A stretch of 64,000 bases of DNA, from contig NZ_JACMYC010000013.1 of NCBI RefSeq assembly GCF_014266025.1, positions 20,649 to 84,648 on the forward strand. Direction: 5' to 3'. A program made the translations under genes and the position numbers. The notes beneath the pieces are model-generated. The model saw nothing but the letters and a program-made list of their open reading frames with translations. It was not told where the DNA came from and ran no database searches. This stretch comes from Nocardioides deserti. Lineage in GTDB: Bacteria > Actinomycetota > Actinomycetes > Propionibacteriales > Nocardioidaceae. This document shows, one piece after another, positions 25,024-33,230 of the stretch (position 1 is its first letter; every line of letters begins with the position of its first letter).

Positions 25024-26583
25024 TCAGGCCGGCGCCGTGCCGAAGGCCCGGAGGACGTGCCGGGCCGCCTCCTGCTGGGCGTCCTCGGCCTTGGCCAGCA
25101 CGGCGGAAGCGCCGAAGAACTCGTGCATCACGCCGTCGTAGTGGCGCAGCGTGACGTCGACGCCGGCCTCCTCCAGCCGCCGGGCCCAGTCCTGGCCCTG
25201 GCTGCGCAGCACGTCCCGCTCGGCGGTGACGACGAGCGTCGGCGGGAGGACGCCCAGCCGCTCGAGGGGCGCGCCGAGCAGGTCGATCCGTGGGTCGGTG
25301 GCGGCGTCGGGGCGGCCCTCGAAGGCGTGCATCGCCATCCACGAGAGCAGCGGGCGGTCGACGGGCCGCGCGTCGGCGGCGTCCTCCATCGACGCACCGT
25401 GCTGCTCGGGCGTGACCAGCGGGTAGACGCAGACCTGGGCCGCCGGGAGCGGCTCGCCGGCCTCGGCGAGCTGCAGGCAGGTCGCCGCGGCCATGTTCCC
25501 GCCCACGGACTCCCCGCCGATGGCGACCCGCGCCGGGTCGCCGCCGAAGGAGGCGGCGTTCGCCACGACCCAGCGGTACGCCGTGAGCACGTCGTCGTGG
25601 GCGGCCGGGAAGACCGCCTCGGGGGCGCGGCGGTAGTCCGGCGAGACCACGATCGCGCCGGTCTTGTTCGCCAGGCCGCGGCAGGAGGCGTCGTAGGTGT
25701 CGATGTCGAACAGCACCCACCCGCCCCCGTGGATCCACATCAGCACCGGTCGCGGTCCCGGACCTCCGGCCTCGGGGGTGTAGACGCGCAGCGTCTGCTC
25801 GCCGCCGGCGCCGTCGGGGATGCGGAGGTCCTCGGCCGCGGCGACCGGCTCGGGGCCGTCGATGCCGCGCTCGGCCATCACCTTCTTCACCGCCGCGTCG
25901 GGCCCGGGCTGCTTGCGGGCCTGGTCGGGCTCGAGGATCTCGAAGGGCAACGGGCCGAGCGAGGAGTGGGCGTCGACGATGGCCTGCGCCTCCGGGTCGA
26001 GCGTGCCGGAGGGGTCGGTGACCGTCTCCTTCTGGCGGCCCGAGAGCAGGTCGCGGACGTGGTCCAACGGCTTGGCGAGCATGCCGGCGATCTTCTCCGC
26101 GATCCCCTCGTCGGGGGCGTGCGGGTGCGGTCGGGTGGGCGCCTGCCGCTTGGCGGCGAGGAACTTCTTGCCCAGCTGCGCCATCCGCTCCGGCCCGGCC
26201 TTCTGCCGGAACTCCGGCAGCTCCTCGTCCTCCTCGTCGTGGACGTGGTGGCGCACGACCTCCATCAGCCGGGTCAGGGCGTCCTCGAACTCGCGCTCGC
26301 CGGGGTCGGTGCGGCCGAGGGTGACGAGCAGCTCCTTGATCTGCTGGTGCTCGTGCTCGGCGTCGTCGTGCTCGTCGGCCATGCCGATCTCGGGCCAGAC
26401 GGGGTAGAGGACCACCTCCTCGGCGAACGCGTGCAGCGCGAGCTCGAGGCTGATCTGGTCGACCAGCACGCGCCGGTCGCCACGGCCGGCCTCGAGGTGC
26501 TGGAACTGGCGCTCGACGACTGCGTGGTCGTCGGCGATCAGGTGGTCGATGTCGCCGGGCCGGGTGGGGTAGGACAGCGCCAC
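25024..26583 (-). CDS. Hemerythrin-domain / HSL-type alpha/beta hydrolase fusion
   Basis: 519 aa from GTG 26583 with GGAG seven bases upstream. Residues about 10-150 form a hemerythrin-like four-helix domain with candidate di-iron ligands: His20, His51-x3-Glu55, His77/His79 and RHHVHDEEDEELPEF (H-x3-E). A linker (about 165-215) leads to an alpha/beta-hydrolase_3 domain of the hormone-sensitive-lipase family. That domain has HGGGW (oxyanion hole), GGESVGG (nucleophile Ser), ERD near 460 and VMHEFFG (catalytic His). All triad motifs are present, so the esterase should be active. The fusion of an oxygen- or redox-binding domain to an esterase is unusual. It follows a small helical gene by 10 bases, likely one operon. 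Confidence 0.85.
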   Translation of the reverse strand: MALSYPTRPGDIDHLIADDHAVVERQFQHLEAGRGDRRVLVDQISLELALHAFAEEVVLYPVWPEIGMADEHDDAEHEHQQIKELLVTLGRTDPGEREFEDALTRLMEVVRHHVHDEEDEELPEFRQKAGPERMAQLGKKFLAAKRQAPTRPHPHAPDEGIAEKIAGMLAKPLDHVRDLLSGRQKETVTDPSGTLDPEAQAIVDAHSSLGPLPFEILEPDQARKQPGPDAAVKKVMAERGIDGPEPVAAAEDLRIPDGAGGEQTLRVYTPEAGGPGPRPVLMWIHGGGWVLFDIDTYDASCRGLANKTGAIVVSPDYRRAPEAVFPAAHDDVLTAYRWVVANAASFGGDPARVAIGGESVGGNMAAATCLQLAEAGEPLPAAQVCVYPLVTPEQHGASMEDAADARPVDRPLLSWMAMHAFEGRPDAATDPRIDLLGAPLERLGVLPPTLVVTAERDVLRSQGQDWARRLEEAGVDVTLRHYDGVMHEFFGASAVLAKAEDAQQEAARHVLRAFGTAPA

Positions 26584-26593
26584 GGCGTACTCC

Positions 26594-26842
26594 TCAGGCC
26601 GGGCCGGACTGCGGCGAGGTGTTGTCGGTGCCACCGAGCTGGGCGAGGAACCGGTGGCAGCGCTGGGCCCGCTCGGAGTCCTGCTGCATGACCTCGCGGA
26701 AGAAGTCGGCGATCTCCTGCTGGCCCGCGTTCTCGGCGTCGCGGACGTACTGGCCGTAGTCGTGACCGGCCTTGAGCGAGTGGTACTGCACCGAGATCAG
26801 GTCGAAGGTGACGTCGTCGAATCCGGTCTCTCCGGTGGCCAT
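26594..26842 (-). CDS. Small helical, ferritin-like protein of unknown function
   Basis: 82 aa from ATG 26842. Two amphipathic helices carry SLKAGHDYGQYVRDAE and EIADFFREVMQQDSERAQRCH, with spaced Glu, His and Asp that resemble half of a ferritin-like four-helix bundle. A dimer could complete the bundle and a metal site; this is inference. It precedes the hemerythrin-hydrolase fusion by 10 bases on the same strand, and its start is 134 bases from a divergent ThDP oxidase gene. Confidence 0.65.
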   Translation of the reverse strand: MATGETGFDDVTFDLISVQYHSLKAGHDYGQYVRDAENAGQQEIADFFREVMQQDSERAQRCHRFLAQLGGTDNTSPQSGPA

Positions 26843-26976
26843 GGTTCCTCCCGGGGGTGGGGCTGGACGGGTGGGTGGGCACGAGCAGTACCCGTGGCCC
26901 GGACGCCCAACCCGGTTCGCCGCGGCGCCGACCGGGTACCGCGCCCGCTCGGGCAGCAGCGACGAGAGGTGACCCG

Positions 26977-28776
26977 ATGGCGGAGGAACGACTGGTCGCG
27001 GACCTGGTGGTCGAGCGGCTGCGCGCCTGGGGCGTGCCCCGGGTCTTCGGCTACTCCGGGGACGGCATCAACGGGCTGATGGGCGCGCTGCGGCGGGCCG
27101 GGGGCGACCCCGCGTTCGTGCAGGCGCGCCACGAGGAGAACGCCGCGCTGATGGCGGTCGGCCACGCCAAGTACGCCGGCGGGATCGGTGTCGTCACCAG
27201 CACCCAGGGCCCGGGTGCGGTGCACCTGCTCAACGGCCTCTACGACGCCAAGCTCGACCACCAGCCGGTCGTCGCGATCGTCGGCCAGCAGCAGACGACC
27301 GTGCTGGGCTCGGAGTACCAGCAGGAGATCGACCTGACCTCGCTGTTCAAGGACGTCGCCGCGCAGTACGTCGCCACCGTGCTCGACCCCGAGCAGGCCG
27401 CCATGGTGGTGGACCGCGCGTTCCGCACCGCGCTCGCGACGCGGTCACCCTGCGTGGTGGTGCTGCCGCACGACGTGCAGGTGCAGCCGGCGCCGGCGGT
27501 GCCGTCCCACGAGCACGGCGTCGTGCCGACCGCCCCGCAGTGGCGGCCGCCGCGAGTCCTCCCGGCCGACGACGACCTCGCCGAGGCGGCGGCCGTCCTG
27601 AACGCCGGCGAGCGGGTCGCGCTGCTGGTCGGCCAGGGCGCGAAGGACGCGGGCGAGCTGGTCCGCGCGGTGGCCGAGCGGCTGGGCGCCGGCGTCACGA
27701 CCAGCCTGCTCGGCAAGCCGTGGTGGGACGAGACGCTGCCGACCAGCTGCGGGGTGATGGGGCACCTCGGCACGACCGCGTCGGCCTGGCTGATGGACCA
27801 CTGCGACACGCTGCTGATGATTGGCACCAACGACCCGTGGACGGAGTTCTACCCCGCGCCCGGCCAGGCCCGCGCCGTGCAGGTCGACATCGACGGCCGC
27901 CACCTCGGCAACCGCTACCCGGTCGAGGTCGGGCTGGTCGGCGACGCGGCGGAGACGCTGACCGCCCTGCTGCCGCTGCTCGAGGAGAGGGCCGACCCGA
28001 CGTGGCGCACGAACGTCACCGCGCAGGTCGAGCGGTGGCACCGGATCGCCGAGGAGCGCGCGTCCGGCGACATCGGCGCCGCCGCCCGCCCGCTGAGCCC
28101 GGAGCGCGTCGTACGCGCCCTCACACCGCGGCTGCCCGCCGAGGCGCAGGTCAGCGTCGACGTGGGGTCGGTCGTCTACTGGTACGCCCGGCACCTCACC
28201 CTGCCGCCCGGCGTGCCGGCCCACCTCTCCTCGACGCTGGCGTCGATGGGGTCGGGCCTGCCCTACGGCCTCGCCGCGAAGCTCGAGGCGCCCGACCGGC
28301 CCGTCGTCGCGCTCGTCGGTGACGGGGCGATGCAGATGAACGGCCTCAACGAGCTGGTCACCGTCGCCTCCCGCTGGCGGGACTGGGCCGACCCGCGCTT
28401 CGTCGTGCTCGTGCTGAACAACCGCGACCTCGCCGAGGTGACGTGGGAGCAGCGCGAGACCGAGGGCGACCCGCGGTACGACGTCAGCCAGTCGCTGCCG
28501 GACGTGCCCTACGCGGCGTACGCCGAGCTGCTCGGCCTCGGCGGCATCCGCGTCGAGCGGCCCGAGGACGTCGACGACGCGTGGGACCGCGCGCTCGCCG
28601 CCGACCGGCCGGTGCTCATCGAGGCCGTGGTCGACCCCGACGTGCCGCTGCTGCCGCCGTTCCCTGCCGGCGAGGCGATGCTCGACAGCTTCTCCCGGGC
28701 GCTCGACCAGGAGGACGACGCCGAGCACGCCCGCGCGCTGCTCGACCTCGAGGCCGAGCAGGAGCGCCGGCACTAG
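26977..28776 (+). CDS. Thiamine-diphosphate-dependent pyruvate oxidase/acetolactate synthase-like enzyme
   Basis: 599 aa from ATG 26977 with a GAGAGGTGA ribosome site. The order is the POX/AHAS one: N-terminal PYR domain with ARHEENAALMAVGHAKYAG (the Glu that activates ThDP), a central domain for a flavin or its remnant (about 190-330), and a C-terminal PP domain with GDGAMQMNGLNELVTVA and downstream VLNNRDL, the metal/ThDP motif. It most resembles actinobacterial proteins related to pyruvate dehydrogenase (quinone) PoxB. These convert pyruvate to acetate and CO2, passing electrons to the membrane or O2. An AHAS role is less likely without ilvN nearby. Confidence 0.82.
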   Translation: MAEERLVADLVVERLRAWGVPRVFGYSGDGINGLMGALRRAGGDPAFVQARHEENAALMAVGHAKYAGGIGVVTSTQGPGAVHLLNGLYDAKLDHQPVVAIVGQQQTTVLGSEYQQEIDLTSLFKDVAAQYVATVLDPEQAAMVVDRAFRTALATRSPCVVVLPHDVQVQPAPAVPSHEHGVVPTAPQWRPPRVLPADDDLAEAAAVLNAGERVALLVGQGAKDAGELVRAVAERLGAGVTTSLLGKPWWDETLPTSCGVMGHLGTTASAWLMDHCDTLLMIGTNDPWTEFYPAPGQARAVQVDIDGRHLGNRYPVEVGLVGDAAETLTALLPLLEERADPTWRTNVTAQVERWHRIAEERASGDIGAAARPLSPERVVRALTPRLPAEAQVSVDVGSVVYWYARHLTLPPGVPAHLSSTLASMGSGLPYGLAAKLEAPDRPVVALVGDGAMQMNGLNELVTVASRWRDWADPRFVVLVLNNRDLAEVTWEQRETEGDPRYDVSQSLPDVPYAAYAELLGLGGIRVERPEDVDDAWDRALAADRPVLIEAVVDPDVPLLPPFPAGEAMLDSFSRALDQEDDAEHARALLDLEAEQERRH

Positions 28777-28852
28777 GCCGGTGGCCGCCCGGCGGCGGGC
28801 CGCCGCATAACGTCCGCGCCCCCAGCGGCGTTGGTCCGGGCGAGGAGGACCG

Positions 28853-30511
28853 ATGACGGCTCAGCGCGGTGTCGTGCCCGGCTCGGCGCGCCCCGACGCC
28901 GCCGAGCTCTGGCGGATGACCGTCGAGCACTCGCCGGTCGGCATGGCGCTGGTCGACCTCGAGGGTCGCCTGGTGGTGGTCAACCAGGCGGCGGCCGACA
29001 TGCTCGGCTACACGCGCGAGGAGCTGCTGTCGCTGACGTTCGCGGAGGTCACCGTCCCGGAGGACCTCGCCCTGGACGAGCGCCTGTTCGGTGAGGCCGT
29101 CGCCGGCGAGCGCGACGGCTACCGGTTGACCAAGCGCTACGTGCGCAGCAACGGCGAGCACGTGTGGGGCGACCTGTCGGTGGCCGTCGTCAGAGACGAG
29201 GAGGGGCGGGCGGCGTACCTCATGTCGCAGGTCCTCGACGTCACCGAGCGCATCCGCGACCAGGAGCGGATCCGGGCGGCCGCCGACGTGATCAGCAGGC
29301 AGCAGCAGATCGCGGAGGCCATCCTCGAGACGGTGGACGTGGGGCTGGTGCTGCTGGACGCCGACGGGGAGTACGCCGTCACGAACCGCCGGCACCGCGA
29401 CTTCATCGCCCTCGCGTTCCCCGACGGCCACGGCGGGCGGGCCGGGCAGGAGGGCGAGGTCTACGGCCCGGACGGCGTCCGCTGGACGCGGGAGCAGATG
29501 CCGTCGTGGCGCGCGGCGCAGGGCGAGGAGTTCGACGACGTGCACATGTGGATCGGCGCCGACCCGGTCGTGCGCCGGGCGCTGTCGGTCTCGGCGCGGT
29601 CGGTGCGGACCGCCGACGGCAGGTTCGCCGGCGCCGGCCTCGCCTACACCGACATCACCGAGGTGCTGCGCGCGCTGGAGGTCAAGGACGACTTCATCGC
29701 CGCCGTCTCCCACGAGCTGCGCACCCCGCTGGCCGCGATCCGCGGGCGGGCCGAGCTGCTCGCGTCGTACCCCGACCAGGGCCCCGAGGTCCGCGCCGAC
29801 GTCGCCGCGCTCCAGCGCAACGCTGTCCGCCTGGAGCGGCTGGTCTCCGACCTGATCGAGGCGGGCCAGCTGCAGAGCGGCGCGCTGCACCTGCGCTGCG
29901 CGGCGTACGACGTCGTGGCGGTCGTCGCGGAGGCCGTCGCCGCGGTCGGACCGGCTGCCGTCGCCGCCGGGATCAGCCTGGGGGCCGACCTCGCGGACGG
30001 AGCCGGCGCGCGCCGACGGATCCCCGCGTACGGTGACGCCGGCCGGATCCGGCAGGTGCTCGACAACCTGCTCACGAACGCCGTCAAGCACACCCCGCCC
30101 GGCGGCTCGGTGCGGCTGGAGGTCTACTGGGACGACGTGGTCGACGAGGTCGAGCTGGTCCTCGCCGACACGGGTCACGGGATCGCCGCCGACGAGCTCG
30201 ACCGGGTCTTCGAGCGGTTCTACCGGGGCGCCGCGGCGCGCCGGCACGGGATCGAGGGGCTCGGCCTGGGGCTGTCGATCACCCGCGCGCTCGTGGAGGC
30301 GCACGGCGGCCACGTGCTGCTCGAGTCCGAGGTCGGCATCGGCACGACGTTCACCGTGCGGCTGCCGCGCCGCGTGCCCGCCGCGCGCTCGGCGCAGGTC
30401 ACGGGTGGCGACCCCGCCACGTCTGGTCGTCCGTCGACGAGCACGGGGCCGGCGCCGACTGCGTGGACGGGAGTCAGAGCGTCGAGGCGCGGGCGACCAG
30501 CTCCGGGGTGA
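28853..30511 (+). CDS. PAS-domain sensor histidine kinase (soluble)
   Basis: 552 aa from ATG 28853. PAS domain 1 spans about 18-135 (HSPVGMALVDLEGRLVVVNQAA) and a second PAS-like domain about 150-275. The HisKA dimerisation helix carries the phospho-acceptor in VSHELRTPLAAIRGR. The ATPase domain has N-box LDNLLTNAVKHT, G1 LADTGHGIA, F-box VFERFY and G2 GLGLGLSI. There is no membrane segment, so the signal is intracellular. No response regulator is adjacent; it is an orphan kinase here. Its last 38 bases overlap the end of the convergent lacI-type gene, and the Ser/Thr/Pro-rich tail after about residue 510 may have no function. Confidence 0.88.
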   Translation: MTAQRGVVPGSARPDAAELWRMTVEHSPVGMALVDLEGRLVVVNQAAADMLGYTREELLSLTFAEVTVPEDLALDERLFGEAVAGERDGYRLTKRYVRSNGEHVWGDLSVAVVRDEEGRAAYLMSQVLDVTERIRDQERIRAAADVISRQQQIAEAILETVDVGLVLLDADGEYAVTNRRHRDFIALAFPDGHGGRAGQEGEVYGPDGVRWTREQMPSWRAAQGEEFDDVHMWIGADPVVRRALSVSARSVRTADGRFAGAGLAYTDITEVLRALEVKDDFIAAVSHELRTPLAAIRGRAELLASYPDQGPEVRADVAALQRNAVRLERLVSDLIEAGQLQSGALHLRCAAYDVVAVVAEAVAAVGPAAVAAGISLGADLADGAGARRRIPAYGDAGRIRQVLDNLLTNAVKHTPPGGSVRLEVYWDDVVDEVELVLADTGHGIAADELDRVFERFYRGAAARRHGIEGLGLGLSITRALVEAHGGHVLLESEVGIGTTFTVRLPRRVPAARSAQVTGGDPATSGRPSTSTGPAPTAWTGVRASRRGRPAPG

Positions 30512-31487
30512 AGGTGACCTGCTGGTGCCGGTGGTCGGGGTCGGACGACTCGTCGAGCACGAGCGAGGCCGCGGTCCGGCCCAGCTGGTGGCGCGGCTGG
30601 CGCACCGAGGTGAGCGGCACCGCCGCGGCGGCGGCGAACTCGATGTCGTCGTAGCCGATGATGGCCAGGTCGCCGGGCACCGACCGCCCGCTGCCGATCG
30701 ACTGCTGCAGCAGTCCGAGCGCCAGGAGGTCGTTGACGCAGAACGCCGCGGTGGGGCGTCGCCGGCCCGGCAGCCCGGACAGCCGCTCGCCGGCGGACCT
30801 GCCCTCGGCGACGGTCATCGCCTCGGTGGCGAGCTCCACCAGGTCGTCGGGGTCGAGCCCGGCGTCGGCCCAGGCCGCCCGCGCCCCGGCGTACCGGTCG
30901 TGCACCTGGCCGATGGTGGTGGGGCCGCCCACGACGGCGACGCGACGGTGGCCGCGGTCCACGAGGTGCTCGACCGCGAGGCGGCCGCCCAGGACGTCGT
31001 CGACGGAGACGGTGCAGAAGTCCTCGACCCGGCGGGTGCGGTCCACGACGACGATCGGCGTGCCGCGACGGGCGATCAGGTCGAGCGCCACCGCGTCGGG
31101 GTCGACCGGCGTGATGAGGATGCCCTGGACGCGCTGCTGCTCGAGCAGCGCGAGGTGGGCCGCCTCGCGGTCGGCACGGTTGGCGCTGTTGCACAGGACC
31201 AGCGAGAGAGCCGCGTCGTCCGCCGCGTCGTCGATGCCGGCGGCGACGTCGGTGAAGAAGGGGTTGCCCGCGTCGAGGACGACGTAGGCGAGGGTGCGGC
31301 TCTTGCCGGCGCGCAGCTGGCGGGCCGACTCGTTGCGCACGAAGCCGAGCTCGGCCATGACCCGCTCGACACGTTCGCGGGTGCTCGGGCTGACCCGGTC
31401 AGGGCGGTTGAGCACGTTCGAGACCGTCCCGAGGGAGACGCCGGCCGCCGCAGCGACGTCCTTGACCGACGCGTTCCGCACGGTCAT
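30474..31487 (-). CDS. rhaR: LacI-family transcriptional regulator of the rhamnose locus
   Basis: 337 aa from ATG 31487 with AAGGAGG six bases upstream. The N-terminal HTH is canonical (VKDVAAAAGVSLGTVSNVLNRP), with a hinge helix containing ESARQLRAGKS. The ligand domain is of the periplasmic binding type, with DAGNPFFTDVAAGI, LITPVDPDAV and NDLLALGLLQ. It is divergent from the rhamnose importer and surrounded by palindromes of the LacI-operator type. It most likely represses the rhamnose genes until rhamnose or a phosphorylated intermediate binds. The name follows the LacI-type RhaR described for actinobacterial rhamnose regulons; the ligand is inference. Confidence 0.85.
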   Translation of the reverse strand: MTVRNASVKDVAAAAGVSLGTVSNVLNRPDRVSPSTRERVERVMAELGFVRNESARQLRAGKSRTLAYVVLDAGNPFFTDVAAGIDDAADDAALSLVLCNSANRADREAAHLALLEQQRVQGILITPVDPDAVALDLIARRGTPIVVVDRTRRVEDFCTVSVDDVLGGRLAVEHLVDRGHRRVAVVGGPTTIGQVHDRYAGARAAWADAGLDPDDLVELATEAMTVAEGRSAGERLSGLPGRRRPTAAFCVNDLLALGLLQQSIGSGRSVPGDLAIIGYDDIEFAAAAAVPLTSVRQPRHQLGRTAASLVLDESSDPDHRHQQVTFTPELVARASTL

Positions 31488-31521
31488 CGGGGCCTCCTTG
31501 GAGGGGTCGAAAGGTAAAGGT

Positions 31522-31539
31522 GTGTGAAACGGTACACAC
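31522..31539. promoter_or_regulatory. Operator-like palindrome upstream of the lacI-type gene
   Basis: GTGTGAAACGGTACACAC shows outer symmetry (GTGTG/ACACAC) and the half-site TGAAACG shared with the three rhamnose operators. It lies 35 bases upstream of the regulator's start, in position for autorepression. Confidence 0.55.
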
Positions 31540-31616
31540 GATGACGCGGCGACGCGCGGCTGTCTCGTCCCTCCTCGCAACCCGCCGGCAATCTTTCGGC
31601 AATCTGCGCGTAGCCC

Positions 31617-31646
31617 TTGACGGCTGTGACGGCAGCCACGTACGTT
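31617..31646 (+). promoter_or_regulatory. Promoter of the rhamnose importer operon
   Basis: TTGACG (31617-31622) and TACGTT (31641-31646) are 18 bases apart. The same layout (TTGACG, N18, TACTGT) precedes the rhamnosidase gene at 42227. The operator follows 14 bases after the -10 box, so a bound repressor would sit on the first transcribed bases. Confidence 0.6.
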
Positions 31647-31660
31647 CCCGGCATCGCTTT

Positions 31661-31672
31661 TGAAACCTTTCA
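31661..31672. promoter_or_regulatory. LacI-type operator upstream of rhaT
   Basis: TGAAACCTTTCA is a palindrome except for the central two bases and matches TGAAACGTTTCA upstream of rhaI and TGAAACGATTCA upstream of the rhamnosidase gene. It lies 17 bases before GTG 31689, between the predicted start of transcription and the ribosome site. Confidence 0.7.
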
Positions 31673-31688
31673 CTGACAGGAGGGCGCC

Positions 31689-33230
31689 GTGGTCGAGCAG
31701 TCGTCCCGTGTGGCGCTGGAGCTGCGTGACGTGGCCAAGTCGTTCGGCGCCGTCGCAGCCCTGCGCAGCGGCAGCCTGGTCGTCGACCGCGGCTCCATCC
31801 ACGCCTTGATCGGCGAGAACGGTGCCGGCAAGTCGACCCTGGTCAAGATCGTCGCCGGCGTGCACCGCCGCGACTCGGGCACCTTCCGCCTGCATGGCGA
31901 GGACGTGGACTTCGGCTCGACCGCGGAGTCCAAGGCTGCCGGCGTCGCCGTCATCTACCAGGAGCCGACGCTCTTCCCCGACCTCTCGGTCACCGAGAAC
32001 ATCTTCATGGGCCGACAGCCGCGCAGCCGGTTCGGCCGGATCGACCGTGGCGCCATGCACCGCGAGGCGCTGGAGCTGTTCGCGCGCCTCGGCGTCGAGA
32101 TCGACCCTCGCCGGCCGGCGCTCGGTCTCTCGATCGCCGACCAGCAGATCATCGAGATCGCCAAGGCCATCTCGCTCGACGCCAGCGTGCTGATCATGGA
32201 CGAGCCGACGGCCGCGCTCAGCGGCGTCGAGGTCGAGCGGCTGTTCGCCGTCGCGCGCAGCCTGCGCGACGAGGGTCGGGCCCTGGTGTTCATCTCGCAC
32301 CGCTTCGAGGAGGTCTTCGACCTCTGCGACACGGTCACGGTCATGCGTGACGGCTCGTACGTCGCCACGCAGAAGATCGCGGAGACCTCCGTCGACGCCC
32401 TGGTCGCGGAGATGGTCGGCCGCGAGGTCGGCGACCTCTTCCCGAAGACCCCGGCCCCGATCGGCGACGTCGTGCTCGACGTGCGCGACCTCAGCTCCCT
32501 GGGCGTCTTCTCCGACGTCTCCTTCCAGGTCCGCGCCGGCGAGATCGTCGGCCTGGCGGGTCTGGTGGGCGCCGGCCGGTCGGAGATCGCCCGCGCCGTC
32601 TTCGGCGTGGACGGGTACGACGCCGGGCGCGTCGAGCTGCTCGGCAAGCCGGTCCCGCCCCGCAACCCGCGGGCCGCGATCCGCGCCGGCATGGCGTTCG
32701 TGCCCGAGGACCGCCGCAAGCAGGGCCTGGTCACCGAGTCCTCGGTCGCCCGCAACGTCGCCGGCGTCATCCGCCGGGGGCTCACCACCGCCGGCATGCT
32801 CACCGCGCGGGCGGAGAACCGCGCCGCCGCGCCGTGGGCGGGCCGGCTCGAGGTCAAGACCAGCGCACTGGACATGCGCGCCACCACGATGAGCGGCGGC
32901 AACCAGCAGAAGGTCGTCATCGCCAAGTGGCTGGCCACCGAGCCGAAGCTGCTCATCATCGACGAGCCCACCCGCGGCATCGACGTGGGCACGAAGTCCG
33001 AGGTCCACCGGCTGCTGTCGGACCTCGCCGGCCAGGGCCTGGCGATCCTGATGATCTCCTCGGAGCTCCCCGAGGTCCTCGGCATGGCCGACCGCGTCCT
33101 GGTCGTCTGCGAGGGCCGGATCACCGCCGAGCTCGGTCGCAGCGAGGCCACGCCGGAGAACGTGATGCACGCGGCAACCAGCACCGTCACCCACACCGGC
33201 ACGTCGAGCGCCTCGGAGGTCCCGGCATGA
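31689..33230 (+). CDS. rhaT: Rhamnose ABC importer, duplicated ATPase subunit
   Basis: 513 aa from GTG 31689, behind a strong AGGAGG ribosome site. Two ATPase halves are in tandem, as in RbsA-type sugar importers. The first has Walker A GENGAGKST and Walker B VLIMDEPTAAL; the second has the signature MSGGNQQKVVIAKWLA and Walker B LLIIDEPTRGIDVG. The second half lacks a canonical Walker A (LVGAGRSE), as usual for this family. It powers uptake of a monosaccharide; neighbouring rhamnose enzymes identify L-rhamnose. It is the first gene of rhaT-permease-permease-rhaS and ends in a four-base overlap with the first permease. Confidence 0.92.
   Translation: MVEQSSRVALELRDVAKSFGAVAALRSGSLVVDRGSIHALIGENGAGKSTLVKIVAGVHRRDSGTFRLHGEDVDFGSTAESKAAGVAVIYQEPTLFPDLSVTENIFMGRQPRSRFGRIDRGAMHREALELFARLGVEIDPRRPALGLSIADQQIIEIAKAISLDASVLIMDEPTAALSGVEVERLFAVARSLRDEGRALVFISHRFEEVFDLCDTVTVMRDGSYVATQKIAETSVDALVAEMVGREVGDLFPKTPAPIGDVVLDVRDLSSLGVFSDVSFQVRAGEIVGLAGLVGAGRSEIARAVFGVDGYDAGRVELLGKPVPPRNPRAAIRAGMAFVPEDRRKQGLVTESSVARNVAGVIRRGLTTAGMLTARAENRAAAPWAGRLEVKTSALDMRATTMSGGNQQKVVIAKWLATEPKLLIIDEPTRGIDVGTKSEVHRLLSDLAGQGLAILMISSELPEVLGMADRVLVVCEGRITAELGRSEATPENVMHAATSTVTHTGTSSASEVPA

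Noticed and set aside
26977..28776. Assignment as the biosynthetic acetolactate synthase large subunit
   Set aside because: The general fold is shared, but there is no small subunit or ilvC gene next to it and the N-terminal pattern is closer to pyruvate oxidase-type proteins.
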